DNA of 34,498 bases from a virus, in IMG/VR virus record IMGVR_UViG_3300030102_004615, positions 1-34,498 of that record; one strand, given 5' to 3'. Position numbers and translations under genes: made by a program. Positions 8,615-16,431 of this stretch are shown here, piece by piece (position 1 is the stretch's first letter; each line of letters begins with the position of its first letter). The notes below the pieces were generated by a model. It saw only the letters and a program-made list of their open reading frames with translations, searched no databases and had not been told where the DNA came from.

Positions 8615-11600
8615 ATGGCAGAGCCACTATCATTAGGTGCTCCTACACTAGACGAAATAGAGCGCACAAAACCTAACCTTCTATTTTTAGATCCTCGCAA
8701 GCCTGAACAAAAAGGTCCTGATGCGATAGTGCCTCAAGCAGATGTTACCGCTCAAGTAGAGTTACAACCTGCTAGACTTACAGGTTTGGGAATAGATCCT
8801 GAAACAGGCGAGAAAAAAGATTTAACAGAAATATATGAGGAGCAATACGGTGGAGCTACCATAGGTGGACAAATTGCTATTGCTGCTAATGAATTTTTAG
8901 ATAACAGTATTGGGGGAATTAACCGAGGAATAAACGATTTTATAGTGGGAATTCCTGATGCTGCTTTAAATCAAGTTGATAACGCATTGACCGCAGCAGG
9001 AATTATAGACAAAGATACAATAGATCAAGATTTTTTGAAAAGGCTTTTTCAGTCAGATGATTTTGAAGCACAAAAAATAATAATCCCTTATTTGTTACAG
9101 TATGGTGCAGGGGAAAGAATAGGTTCTACAGATAAAGATTCTATTATTGAACGATATGGTCGCTCAGCAGGAGAAAATATAGCTATAGCTGTTCCTTTTT
9201 TAGCCATGCAAGCGAAACTTGCTCAATTAGTTAATCTTACAGCAGCTCCTGCTTATCAAGCAGCTCGAACTGGTGTTAAAACTGTAGCAGATAAAGTTGC
9301 CCCTTATTTAGATCGTATAGTAGCCCCTTTTAGAACAAGTCCTGGAACAGCTACAGCTATAGAACTTGGAGGAGCAGGTTTAGCAGGAGTAGGAATGCAA
9401 GCTGAAGAGGAGGTATTCGGCACAAATACAGGTATCGGTGGATTAGTTGGTGTTGGTGCGCCCTTTTATTTAGGAACTAAAGTGACTCCTAAAATTAAGA
9501 CAGCCTTTACTTGGTTTGGTAGACCTGCTCTTACAGCTATAGATGATGCTGCTCTAGCAACAGGTATTCGAAGTCCTGGAGGAGGGAAAGCTCAAAGTCA
9601 GTTAGAAACTCAAGTATCTATTGCTAAAGGAACAGATCAGGGGGCTGCGAATTGGCAAAGAGCTGAAGAAATAGAAACTAAGCTAGGACCTTTTGCTCCT
9701 GACGATCAACCTATAGTTCTTACTCCAGGAGAAAAAACATTAGACCCTCCTTTTTTAGCTACTCAAGCACGTTTAGAAGGTAAAGGAGATGCGGAGTTTA
9801 CACGCCAAAACCTAAGTCGTAAATTTAATGTGTTAGAAAGTATTGCGAATTTTAAAAACTATTTGATAAAAGGCAAAGGCGACCCTACTTTAGATGCGCC
9901 TTTATACATTTATGATGAAGCTACAAACTCTTACGTTTCTACAGTAGGCAAATTAGATGCTGAAAAAGGTGATTTAGCTTTTCAATTAGATACTTTAAGC
10001 CATCAAACTGATGGGGCTTTTCCCCTTATGACAGACAAAGCGGCAACAGGAGAACAAGTTCGTCAAAGTATTATTGCAGCTAAAGAAGTAGCTAAAGATT
10101 CTGCGGAAAAACTCGCTACAAAATTAAAAATAAATCAAGCTGATCAGTTAGCCAGTAATGATGCTCTAGTAAAAGCACAAGAAAGTTTAAAGAAACAAGT
10201 TCTCACACGTCAAGGAGAAGAAGCGTTATCTTTTAAAGGTCTGCACCCTATAGTTAAAGATTTTTTAAACACGAAACTAAAACGTATATCTTTTCAAGAT
10301 TGGAAAAATTTTTCTAGTCAAACAAGTGATGCTCTTGGTAAAGCTGTAGCAAATAACAAAAGCGAAGATATAAGAACCCTAGCTATACTAAAGAAAACTT
10401 TAGATAATATGGGTACTTCTTATGGCAGAACTTCAGAAAAATTTCAACAGTTTCAAACAGTTTGGAGAGAAACGGTTCTTGAACCTTTTTCCAATAGTTT
10501 CGTAAGCAAAGTAATAGATGGTCCTGGAGGTAAACGAGGTTATACACTAGCCCCTGAAAAAGTTGCTAAAGCTTTTTTAAGTGATTCTAATGCCGCTAAA
10601 ACATATATGAGTCTTTTTGCAGATGACCCAGATAAAATGAGGTTTATGAAAAATGCTGTTTTAGATGCAGTTCGCAAAGCAGGAATAGGACCGAAAGGTT
10701 TAAATGCAGATAAAATAAACACTCATCTTAACACAAACAGAGATATATATACAGAGCTCGGTTTATTTGATGAACTTAGTAACTCTAACCAATTAGTAAG
10801 CGATGTATTAGCTAGACAAGCTGAGTTAGCTACTAGAACAAAACTTGTTAACTCTAATTTGTTATTTAAATCTATTGCAAAATCTATGAACAATAGCAAT
10901 CCTCAATCATTATTTGATGATGCAATAAGAAACCCTACTATTATGAAAGAGTTAAAACAGATTGCAGCTAAAGGTTCTGACAGTTTATCACCAGAAGAAT
11001 CTTTGTATGTTTTTCGAGCTGCAATAACAGATAGATTGTTTAAAAATTACGCGGGAACTGATGTTCTTGCTAATCCTAAAGCTTTTAAACAAATGATTGT
11101 AGATAACGAAATTGCATTAAATCAAGCTTTTGATAAAGATCATTTAAACAATATTTATCTTATTGCAGACGCAGCTGAAAGAATAATGGCAACAGGTCTA
11201 CCCAAAGGAGCAGGTACAACTACTGACGATATTATCACTGCTTTATCTGCTAAAATGGGAACCTCTCCTGCAGGAATCTCTAACCGTTTTATTGCAGTAC
11301 AAGAGGGAAGATTAGGACCAAGAGCAGCTATAGGGTATATTGCTTCAAGATTTTTAAGGCAACAAAGTAGTGCTAGAACAGAGATGTTATTTAAAGAAAT
11401 GATGTTTAATCCTCAAGTTGCAAAAGATTTAACTGCGACAGGAACTAAAAACCTCAGTATATCAGAGCCTGTACGCAATAGATTAAACACTTATTTATTT
11501 AATGTAGGAGTGGAGGCTATAGGAGCTAAACCAGATGTTGATCCAGATACTACAAGGGAAATTATTTTTAAAGCTCCAGAAAATGAACAAAGTTTTGTTT

Positions 11601-11803
11601 CACCTGAAATTTTACCCCCTGTAAATACAAATCAGGTTGCTAATCTTCCTATAAACAATGTTCCACCTCCTGCTCCTGTAGCAAATGTACAACAACCAAA
11701 TATTCAAACAGCTTCAGCTACTGATCTTTTCCCTTTTGATCCAACGCTTGCTGCTATAGAAAAACGACAAAACGCTAAACAAGGAATTATGTCTCTAACT
11801 TAA
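8615..11803 (+). CDS. Very large virion protein, probably internal/ejected
   Basis: The product has 1062 residues, starting at an ATG with an AAAGGAAA site. Residues of about 70-130 and 180-300 alternate helices with Gly/Ala-rich hydrophobic stretches. The middle (about 450-800) is a long charged helical region, and the last 80 residues are Pro-rich. No transglycosylase or peptidase catalytic motif could be picked out by eye. A protein above 1000 residues placed last in the structural block resembles the large internal virion proteins of short-tailed phages that form a channel during DNA ejection. This is an analogy by size and order, not by sequence. Confidence 0.55.
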   Translation: MAEPLSLGAPTLDEIERTKPNLLFLDPRKPEQKGPDAIVPQADVTAQVELQPARLTGLGIDPETGEKKDLTEIYEEQYGGATIGGQIAIAANEFLDNSIGGINRGINDFIVGIPDAALNQVDNALTAAGIIDKDTIDQDFLKRLFQSDDFEAQKIIIPYLLQYGAGERIGSTDKDSIIERYGRSAGENIAIAVPFLAMQAKLAQLVNLTAAPAYQAARTGVKTVADKVAPYLDRIVAPFRTSPGTATAIELGGAGLAGVGMQAEEEVFGTNTGIGGLVGVGAPFYLGTKVTPKIKTAFTWFGRPALTAIDDAALATGIRSPGGGKAQSQLETQVSIAKGTDQGAANWQRAEEIETKLGPFAPDDQPIVLTPGEKTLDPPFLATQARLEGKGDAEFTRQNLSRKFNVLESIANFKNYLIKGKGDPTLDAPLYIYDEATNSYVSTVGKLDAEKGDLAFQLDTLSHQTDGAFPLMTDKAATGEQVRQSIIAAKEVAKDSAEKLATKLKINQADQLASNDALVKAQESLKKQVLTRQGEEALSFKGLHPIVKDFLNTKLKRISFQDWKNFSSQTSDALGKAVANNKSEDIRTLAILKKTLDNMGTSYGRTSEKFQQFQTVWRETVLEPFSNSFVSKVIDGPGGKRGYTLAPEKVAKAFLSDSNAAKTYMSLFADDPDKMRFMKNAVLDAVRKAGIGPKGLNADKINTHLNTNRDIYTELGLFDELSNSNQLVSDVLARQAELATRTKLVNSNLLFKSIAKSMNNSNPQSLFDDAIRNPTIMKELKQIAAKGSDSLSPEESLYVFRAAITDRLFKNYAGTDVLANPKAFKQMIVDNEIALNQAFDKDHLNNIYLIADAAERIMATGLPKGAGTTTDDIITALSAKMGTSPAGISNRFIAVQEGRLGPRAAIGYIASRFLRQQSSARTEMLFKEMMFNPQVAKDLTATGTKNLSISEPVRNRLNTYLFNVGVEAIGAKPDVDPDTTREIIFKAPENEQSFVSPEILPPVNTNQVANLPINNVPPPAPVANVQQPNIQTASATDLFPFDPTLAAIEKRQNAKQGIMSLT

Positions 11804-11817
11804 TTGATGAAAAACCA

Positions 11818-12228
11818 ATGGCTGATAAATTACCAAAAGTAAGTATTGCTGTAGTCGGGGTTGTAATCGCCCAGATTGGTGGTTTTATATGGTGGACTGC
11901 ACAGCAAGCTAGTACAATACAGAACCTTGAAGAAACTGTGAATGTTTTAACGGTAGAGAATAATGCAACTGATCGCACTAATCTTATAAGAGATGTTGAA
12001 GAAAATAAACAAAGAATAGATGAAATTATTGATTATATCGTTGAAGTTGAAGAAGATGGCGGCGAAACTATTGATGAAATTTACGAAGAATTTGAGGATG
12101 TTTACGAAACCCAAGAGGGCTTTTTGCTCCAGTTTAATCAGATCGTTAAACTGCAAGCTAGAGTTAAAACTCTAGAAAACACATTAGAATTTTTAGCAAG
12201 ACGTCCTGCATTATCTGACGGTAGATAA
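11818..12228 (+). CDS. Membrane-anchored coiled-coil protein (holin/spanin-like candidate)
   Basis: The product has 136 residues. Residues of about 8-28 (VSIAVVGVVIAQIGGFIWW) form one clear membrane segment after a short Lys-containing N-terminus. The rest is hydrophilic, acidic and heptad-like, so a coiled coil on the far side of the membrane is likely. The ribosome site is weak. It sits after the virion genes and before another one-membrane-segment protein, where lysis genes often lie. A holin, an inner-membrane spanin or a superinfection protein would all fit; nothing in the sequence decides between them. Confidence 0.5.
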   Translation: MADKLPKVSIAVVGVVIAQIGGFIWWTAQQASTIQNLEETVNVLTVENNATDRTNLIRDVEENKQRIDEIIDYIVEVEEDGGETIDEIYEEFEDVYETQEGFLLQFNQIVKLQARVKTLENTLEFLARRPALSDGR

Positions 12229-12230
12229 CC

Positions 12231-12686
12231 ATGGATCCCTTAACAATTTTAGCAGGACTGAAAACAGGTCTTGCCGCAGGTAAAACTGTCGCAGGTCTAA
12301 GCAAACAAATCGGACAATTTTTTGACGCAACTGACCAAGCAAAGAAAACTTTACAGAAAAAAGGTATATCAAGCAAAAGTGCAAATGCTACAGCGTTGGA
12401 TCGTTGGGCGAAAATTAGACAAGCAGCAGATGCAGAAGCTGAACTCCAAGAGTGGATTACACAAACCTACGGACGATCAAAATGGTTAGAGTTATTAAAA
12501 ATCCGCAAAGAAGTTTTAGCAGAAAAGCGAGAAGCTGAAGCTCAAGCAAGACGTGATGCTATACAAAGACAAGAGTTAATGATTACTATAGTAGGTATAG
12601 TCGTATTACTCATATTCACGTTTGTTGGAGCTACAGCTTATCTACATTATATGGGTTGGCTAGATATAAGGGATTACTTTAAATGA
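12231..12686 (+). CDS. Helical protein with C-terminal membrane anchor
   Basis: The product has 151 residues. The N-terminus is amphipathic and Gly/Ala-rich (LAGLKTGLAAGKTVAGLSKQ), the middle is charged and helical (about 55-115), and residues of about 116-140 are a strongly hydrophobic membrane segment before a short tail. The gene begins two bases after the preceding stop and overlaps the next gene by four (ATGA). Related-looking proteins with an N-terminal amphipathic helix and a basic middle are found after virion genes in marine phages. A lysis or envelope-related role is possible but unproven. Confidence 0.5.
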   Translation: MDPLTILAGLKTGLAAGKTVAGLSKQIGQFFDATDQAKKTLQKKGISSKSANATALDRWAKIRQAADAEAELQEWITQTYGRSKWLELLKIRKEVLAEKREAEAQARRDAIQRQELMITIVGIVVLLIFTFVGATAYLHYMGWLDIRDYFK

Positions 12687-12853
12687 TTTATGTTTTAATT
12701 TTTCTACACTTTATAAATACAGATAATTTGCATTACTATCAGATCGGTACATACTCTGATAAAGAAGAGTGTTTAGCTCAAGCAGAAAAAGCAAAAATAC
12801 TGGTAACACACAACTCAATGAAAGTAGCTTGTTTAGAAGTTACGAGCACATAG
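12683..12853 (+). CDS. Small two-cysteine protein, possibly exported
   Basis: This 56-residue frame starts at an ATG overlapping the previous stop by four bases (ATGA). The first 10 residues are hydrophobic (MIYVLIFLHF), after which the chain is soluble with Cys30 and Cys50, which could pair if the protein reached the periplasm. The pattern Y..S..EC...A ... CLEV is shared by small phage proteins with short signal sequences. The frame stops exactly one base before the stop codon of the convergent helicase gene. The tight coupling makes it likely to be real; the function is unknown. Confidence 0.5.
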   Translation: MIYVLIFLHFINTDNLHYYQIGTYSDKEECLAQAEKAKILVTHNSMKVACLEVTST

Positions 12854-14293
12854 TTAGATTATCCAGTCTTTGTAACCTTCAGCTAATACTTGTGAGCTAA
12901 TATCTATCTTATTACGCAAAGCTCTAAGTATTTTTTCATCACTTGTTTTATCTGCAACAATATCAATATAGGTAACTTTGTTTACTTGACCTATGCGATG
13001 AGCTCTATCTTCGCTTTGCAACCTAACTTCTAAATCGTATCCATTACTGTAATAGATCACTGTTTTTGCTTCTGTCAGAGTCAGACCGTAACCACCTGTG
13101 CGTGGTTGCCCAACGAAGAACCTCAGAGGATCGTCTTTATTTTGAAACTTTTCAACAATTAACTGCCTTTCTTCTCCTGGAGTTCCACCGTAAAATAATT
13201 CTACAGATTCAGCACCATACTGCTTGGCAAGAGCTTCACCTATTATTTCAAGGTCATGAGTAAAGTTTCCCCATATAATTACTTTACCATCTGTTTCTTC
13301 TAACACAGACATAAGCTCAGTTAGCTTGTTACTTGGAACTTTGATCATTCGCCCATCTTCTAGCTTTGCAAAACCAGAGCAAACTTGCTGCAACCTTAAT
13401 AGTTGAGTTAAGATAGTAGAGGCAGAAACCATACCCTCGTCTTCAATAATCGCGAGTGCATTTCGTTTTAATTGGTCGTACAATTTACGTTGCTCAGGTG
13501 TTAACTCTACTGATCGTTTAGTATATACTTTGTCAGGTAAATCTAGACAGTCTTCTTTGCGTACTCTAAAACTAAATTCTTCTATTAACTCATTTAGTTC
13601 ACTTAGGTTTTGATATCCTACAATCTGATTGAAAGAGTGAGCTCCCATGTTTTTCCGTACCATTTTAGCATAACGGTTTTGGAATGTCCAGAAAGAGGTA
13701 TGCCCTAATACATTGTTTTCTAAAAAATCACATTGTGTATATAAATCAAGAGGTGATTTAGTTACAGGAGAACCAGTAAGGATCCTACGATAAGGGGCAT
13801 TTTTGCCAAGTTTTATTATACTCTTTGTGCGATTCGCTGTTCGTGATTTTATAGTAGTGCTTTCATCTACAGCAAGCATTGCCCTATGGCAGAGTAAAAA
13901 CTTATCAGCAACCTCAACCCCACGTTTAGTAGACAATGCTTCTACATTCATGAGAAATATTTGTAGGTCATCTGTTATTTTATTTAACGTGTTTAATTCT
14001 TCTTGTTTCTTTTTTGTTTTTTCAGGTGACCATGTAACAATGTTCGCTTTTACATGATCAGGTAAATGTGTTGGTAGCTCTTTGCGTTCCCAGTTTCTAT
14101 ACACACCTTTTGGTGCAATAATCAATGCAGAATCTATTTCACCTTTATCGTACAGCATAGCAATATTATCTATAAGGACTTTAGACTTACCTGTACCCAT
14201 ATCCATAAAAAGAGCATAGTACTCTTTATTCCAAGATTTTTCTAAAGCCTTGAGTTGATGCTCGTATGGCTTGAATTTAAACTTGTATCGCAT
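12854..14293 (-). CDS. SNF2-like SF2 helicase/ATPase
   Basis: This is the only confident minus-strand gene, 479 residues. Helicase motifs occur in order: Q-like YEHQLKAL (10-17), Walker A DMGTGKS (31-37), Ia LIIAPKGVYRNW, motif II DEST (143-146, replacing DEAH), motif III LTGSPV (172-177), GYGLTLTEA, and motif VI QSEDRAHRIGQ (426-436), the last typical of SNF2 proteins. It is a compact core with no added nuclease or DNA-binding domain. Phage SNF2-like helicases are commonly found near replication genes and are thought to remodel DNA or clear bound proteins. Its ATG follows an AAGAGGG site, and a TATAAT box lies 32 bases upstream. It converges on the small gene before it with no spacing. Confidence 0.9.
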   Translation of the reverse strand: MRYKFKFKPYEHQLKALEKSWNKEYYALFMDMGTGKSKVLIDNIAMLYDKGEIDSALIIAPKGVYRNWERKELPTHLPDHVKANIVTWSPEKTKKKQEELNTLNKITDDLQIFLMNVEALSTKRGVEVADKFLLCHRAMLAVDESTTIKSRTANRTKSIIKLGKNAPYRRILTGSPVTKSPLDLYTQCDFLENNVLGHTSFWTFQNRYAKMVRKNMGAHSFNQIVGYQNLSELNELIEEFSFRVRKEDCLDLPDKVYTKRSVELTPEQRKLYDQLKRNALAIIEDEGMVSASTILTQLLRLQQVCSGFAKLEDGRMIKVPSNKLTELMSVLEETDGKVIIWGNFTHDLEIIGEALAKQYGAESVELFYGGTPGEERQLIVEKFQNKDDPLRFFVGQPRTGGYGLTLTEAKTVIYYSNGYDLEVRLQSEDRAHRIGQVNKVTYIDIVADKTSDEKILRALRNKIDISSQVLAEGYKDWII

Positions 14294-14324
14294 TCGCCCT
14301 CTTTCTATTGGGTACGTTAATTCT

Positions 14325-14330
14325 ATTATA
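14325..14330 (-). promoter_or_regulatory. Candidate -10 box for the minus-strand helicase
   Basis: On the minus strand this reads TATAAT, a perfect -10 hexamer, 32 bases before the helicase ATG. No good -35 hexamer lies 16-18 bases upstream, so it would need an activator or be a weak promoter. Confidence 0.35.
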
Positions 14331-14443
14331 CAGCCCTGTAGTAGACAACCGTTATTTTATCTGGTTTGTTATATAGAGAAAAAGATCGATAGGATTATTT
14401 TAAAATTTTAACATTTTATAATATACGATATACAATATCTTCA

Positions 14444-14520
14444 ACTTTCGTGTCCGCGCGACTAAATTGGACTTTATTTTATTGGTCATTCTTTTATTTT
14501 TAGTGCCTATTAATAAAAGT
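14444..14520 (+). repeat. Shared control element, copy 1
   Basis: The exact 20-mer ACTTTCGTGTCCGCGCGACT (14444-14463) recurs at 33526-33545. After 27 bases comes a 30-base T-rich block (14491-14520) that matches 23 of 30 positions with the block at 33574-33603, 28 bases after the other 20-mer. Both copies precede the first + strand gene of a module. A promoter or activator site, or a replication or packaging site, is the likely role. The CCTATT-A core of the T-rich block could act as a -10 region. Confidence 0.75.
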
Positions 14521-14619
14521 AAAAACCCCTAAAGATAGTGGAGATAGTAAAGGATAAGTTACTGCTTTTGTTTTTACACTATATAAAGTAAAGTAAAATA
14601 TACCCATGTGGAGAAAGAC

Positions 14620-14946
14620 ATGACAGTTTATATTACCCAAGAAATGCGAGGCCGTGACATTACAGATGCCACTAGCTTCGGTGATGTAGAAATACTTGTA
14701 CCTGCAGGAGAGCAAGCAAGTTATTCTACTCAACCAACTATTAGACAAATTAACAGAAAGCTTAGTAAGTTTTCTGATGATGACTATCTTATTTTGGCAG
14801 GAGACCCTGTAGTTATAGCTTTATGCGCTTGCCTCGCTGCAAGAGTAAACAGGGGCAAATTTAAAATGCTAAAGTGGGATAGGCAAGAGGGTAAGTATTT
14901 TCCATTGACCGCAGACTTAAATTATAAACCAGGAGGTGACAAATGA
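14620..14946 (+). CDS. Conserved early phage protein, unknown function
   Basis: I chose the ATG at 14620 (108 residues) because GGAGAAAG lies just before it; an in-frame GTG at 14608 overlaps that site. The product begins TVYITQEMRGRDITDATSFG and contains IRQINRKLSKFSDDDYLILAGDPV, then a small hydrophobic helix (IALCACLAARVN) and a basic C-terminus with LKWDRQEGKYFPL. The GDPV...A pattern followed by LKWDR is shared by small proteins at the start of early regions in many marine phages. It is the first gene of the + strand early operon and overlaps the next by four bases (ATGA). No function can be given. Confidence 0.65.
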   Translation: MTVYITQEMRGRDITDATSFGDVEILVPAGEQASYSTQPTIRQINRKLSKFSDDDYLILAGDPVVIALCACLAARVNRGKFKMLKWDRQEGKYFPLTADLNYKPGGDK

Positions 14947-15503
14947 GTAGCGACTTTGAATCTGTCGCAGAACAGTTCAGCGCAATAAATGAAGATGGCA
15001 TGAGTAGAGTAAGTAAGCTTGCTCGTTTGCAATTAACATTGGAAGAGCGTGTGAAAACATTAGAAGAGGAGGTAAAAGAAACTAAGAGAAGTTTAAAAGA
15101 GGTAGCAGAGGAACAATTACCTGCTGCGATGGCTGAGTATAATATGACTAAAATTGGTTTGGAAGATGGCTCAGAAATTAAAATTAATAAATTCTACAGT
15201 GCTTCTATACCGAAAGATAAAGCAGATGAATCGTTTGCATGGTTAGTGGATAATGGTTTCGGTGATTTAATCAAAAACCAAGTAGCTACAAACTTTGTTC
15301 GTGGACAAGAAGAACAAGCAAATAAGTTTGCAGAAGAATTGACAGAAAGAGGTATGCCCGTCAACAGTAGGAAATGGGTAGAACCTATGTCATTGAAGGC
15401 TTGGTATAAAGAGTCTATTGAAAATGGTATTTCAATACCAGATGAACTGTTCGGTGGTTACATCGGAGAAAAAGCAAAAATAACTACTCCAAAGAAAGGG
15501 TAA
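14943..15503 (+). CDS. Conserved coiled-coil phage protein next to SSB-like gene
   Basis: The product has 186 residues with an AGGAGGTGA ribosome site. Residues of about 18-65 form a charged coiled coil (LEERVKTLEEEVKETKRSL). A conserved block follows (FYSASIPKDKADESFAWLVD, then GFGDLIKN), with WVEPMSLKAW near the C-terminus. This family is widespread in phages and is usually encoded beside SSB-like or recombination genes, as here, but I know of no established function. It overlaps the upstream gene by four bases and ends three bases before the next gene. A role as an accessory protein in replication is inferred from place only. Confidence 0.65.
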   Translation: MSSDFESVAEQFSAINEDGMSRVSKLARLQLTLEERVKTLEEEVKETKRSLKEVAEEQLPAAMAEYNMTKIGLEDGSEIKINKFYSASIPKDKADESFAWLVDNGFGDLIKNQVATNFVRGQEEQANKFAEELTERGMPVNSRKWVEPMSLKAWYKESIENGISIPDELFGGYIGEKAKITTPKKG

Positions 15504-15506
15504 AAT

Positions 15507-16325
15507 ATGTCAGATACTAAAGAACTAACTAAGACTAAAAGCTCAAACGTAGCTTCCTACGAGGGTATGGAAGAATACAGTGGCACAGGATTTGGTGAGG
15601 TAGGTGCAGATGACCTTTCCATACCGTTCCTAAGGATTCTTGCACAGCTTTCACCACAAGTTAACAAACAAGATGGTGCTTATGTTCCTGGAGCAGAAGC
15701 AGGAATGATGTTTAATACAGTGTTGAATGAGGTCTACGATGGCGAGAAAGGTATTCAAGTTGTGCCATGCCATTACAACAGACGTTTTGTTGAATGGAAA
15801 CAACGTGAACAAGGTGGTGGGTACGTTGGCTCTTACTTACCAGATGACCCGATTAAAGATACGACCACCCAAAATGAGAGAGGGCAAGATATGTTGCCAA
15901 ATGGCAATTTATTAACCAATACAGCTCAGTTTTTTGTGTTGATGTTACACCCTACATTTGGTGCTCAGCGTGTGCTTATGACTATGTCATCTACACAACT
16001 TAAGAAAGGTAGGAAATGGTTGACACAGGCGCAATCTATGACAGCTAAAGGTAAAAACGGTATTTATGTTCTGCCTCTAATGTCACAAGTATATACTGTA
16101 AAAACCACACCAGAGAAAAACGATAAAGGTAACTGGTTCGGTTGGGATATTAGCCGTGAACGTGCATTAGACCTTTCTGTCCCTGCTGATAAAGATATAT
16201 TTGAATCAGCAGTTGGTTTTGCAAAATCTGTAGAGGCAGGTGAAGTAAAGGTAAAAGAAGAAGCCCCTGAAGAGGCTAAAGACGTAACCCCTAATACAAG
16301 TGATGACAACCACGACATCATGTAA
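15507..16325 (+). CDS. Putative single-stranded DNA-binding-type protein
   Basis: The product has 272 residues. The core (about 40-215) contains PFLRILAQLSPQVNKQDGAY, a G-rich region, FVLMLHP, and KKGRKWLTQAQSM, and is beta-rich with spread aromatic and basic residues. The C-terminus (about 240-272) is strongly acidic and ends DDNHDIM, as in phage SSBs where an acidic tail contacts polymerase and helicase. It lies just before the primase and helicase genes. I infer an SSB-like role from the core, acidic tail and context; other proteins of recombination clusters share this layout. The ribosome site is AAAGAAAGGG. Confidence 0.5.
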   Translation: MSDTKELTKTKSSNVASYEGMEEYSGTGFGEVGADDLSIPFLRILAQLSPQVNKQDGAYVPGAEAGMMFNTVLNEVYDGEKGIQVVPCHYNRRFVEWKQREQGGGYVGSYLPDDPIKDTTTQNERGQDMLPNGNLLTNTAQFFVLMLHPTFGAQRVLMTMSSTQLKKGRKWLTQAQSMTAKGKNGIYVLPLMSQVYTVKTTPEKNDKGNWFGWDISRERALDLSVPADKDIFESAVGFAKSVEAGEVKVKEEAPEEAKDVTPNTSDDNHDIM

Positions 16326-16334
16326 AAGAACAGT

Positions 16335-16356
16335 TATGGGGAGTCATGACCCCATA
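16335..16356 (+). promoter_or_regulatory. Hairpin after SSB-like gene
   Basis: TATGGGG (16335-16341) pairs perfectly with CCCCATA (16350-16356) around an 8-base loop, ten bases after the SSB-like stop codon. No T-run follows, so it is not a standard terminator. It may stabilise the 3' end of the upstream message or attenuate read-through to the primase. Confidence 0.5.
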
Positions 16357-16360
16357 CTGC

Positions 16361-16413
16361 GTAGACCATTTCTCTGTTTCCTACAAGACATCTTTCCAAG
16401 AGAAATGGTCTAC
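16361..16413 (+). promoter_or_regulatory. Perfect 15-bp inverted repeat before the primase gene
   Basis: GTAGACCATTTCTCT (16361-16375) is exactly complementary to 16399-16413, with a 23-base loop. The structure ends eight bases before the AGGAGG ribosome site of the primase gene. A 15-bp perfect stem is very unlikely by chance. It could be an RNase III-type processing site, a translational control hairpin, or a replication-origin structure next to the primase. There is no following T-run. Confidence 0.7.
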
Positions 16414-16431
16414 ACTTATTAGGAGGTAGCC

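Larger units (their letters stand above)
14294..14619. promoter_or_regulatory. Divergent control region between helicase and early genes
   Basis: This 326-base gap holds no convincing gene. It contains an AT-rich stretch with a 12-bp palindrome (TTAAAATTTTAA, 14400-14411) and the dyad GATAT-ACA-ATATC (14427-14439). These are followed by a GC-rich 20-base element (14444-14463) and a T-rich block (14491-14520), both repeated before the terminase gene. Promoters must fire both ways from here. The mix of AT-rich dyads and a GC-rich box would also suit a replication origin, which I cannot test. Confidence 0.6.
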
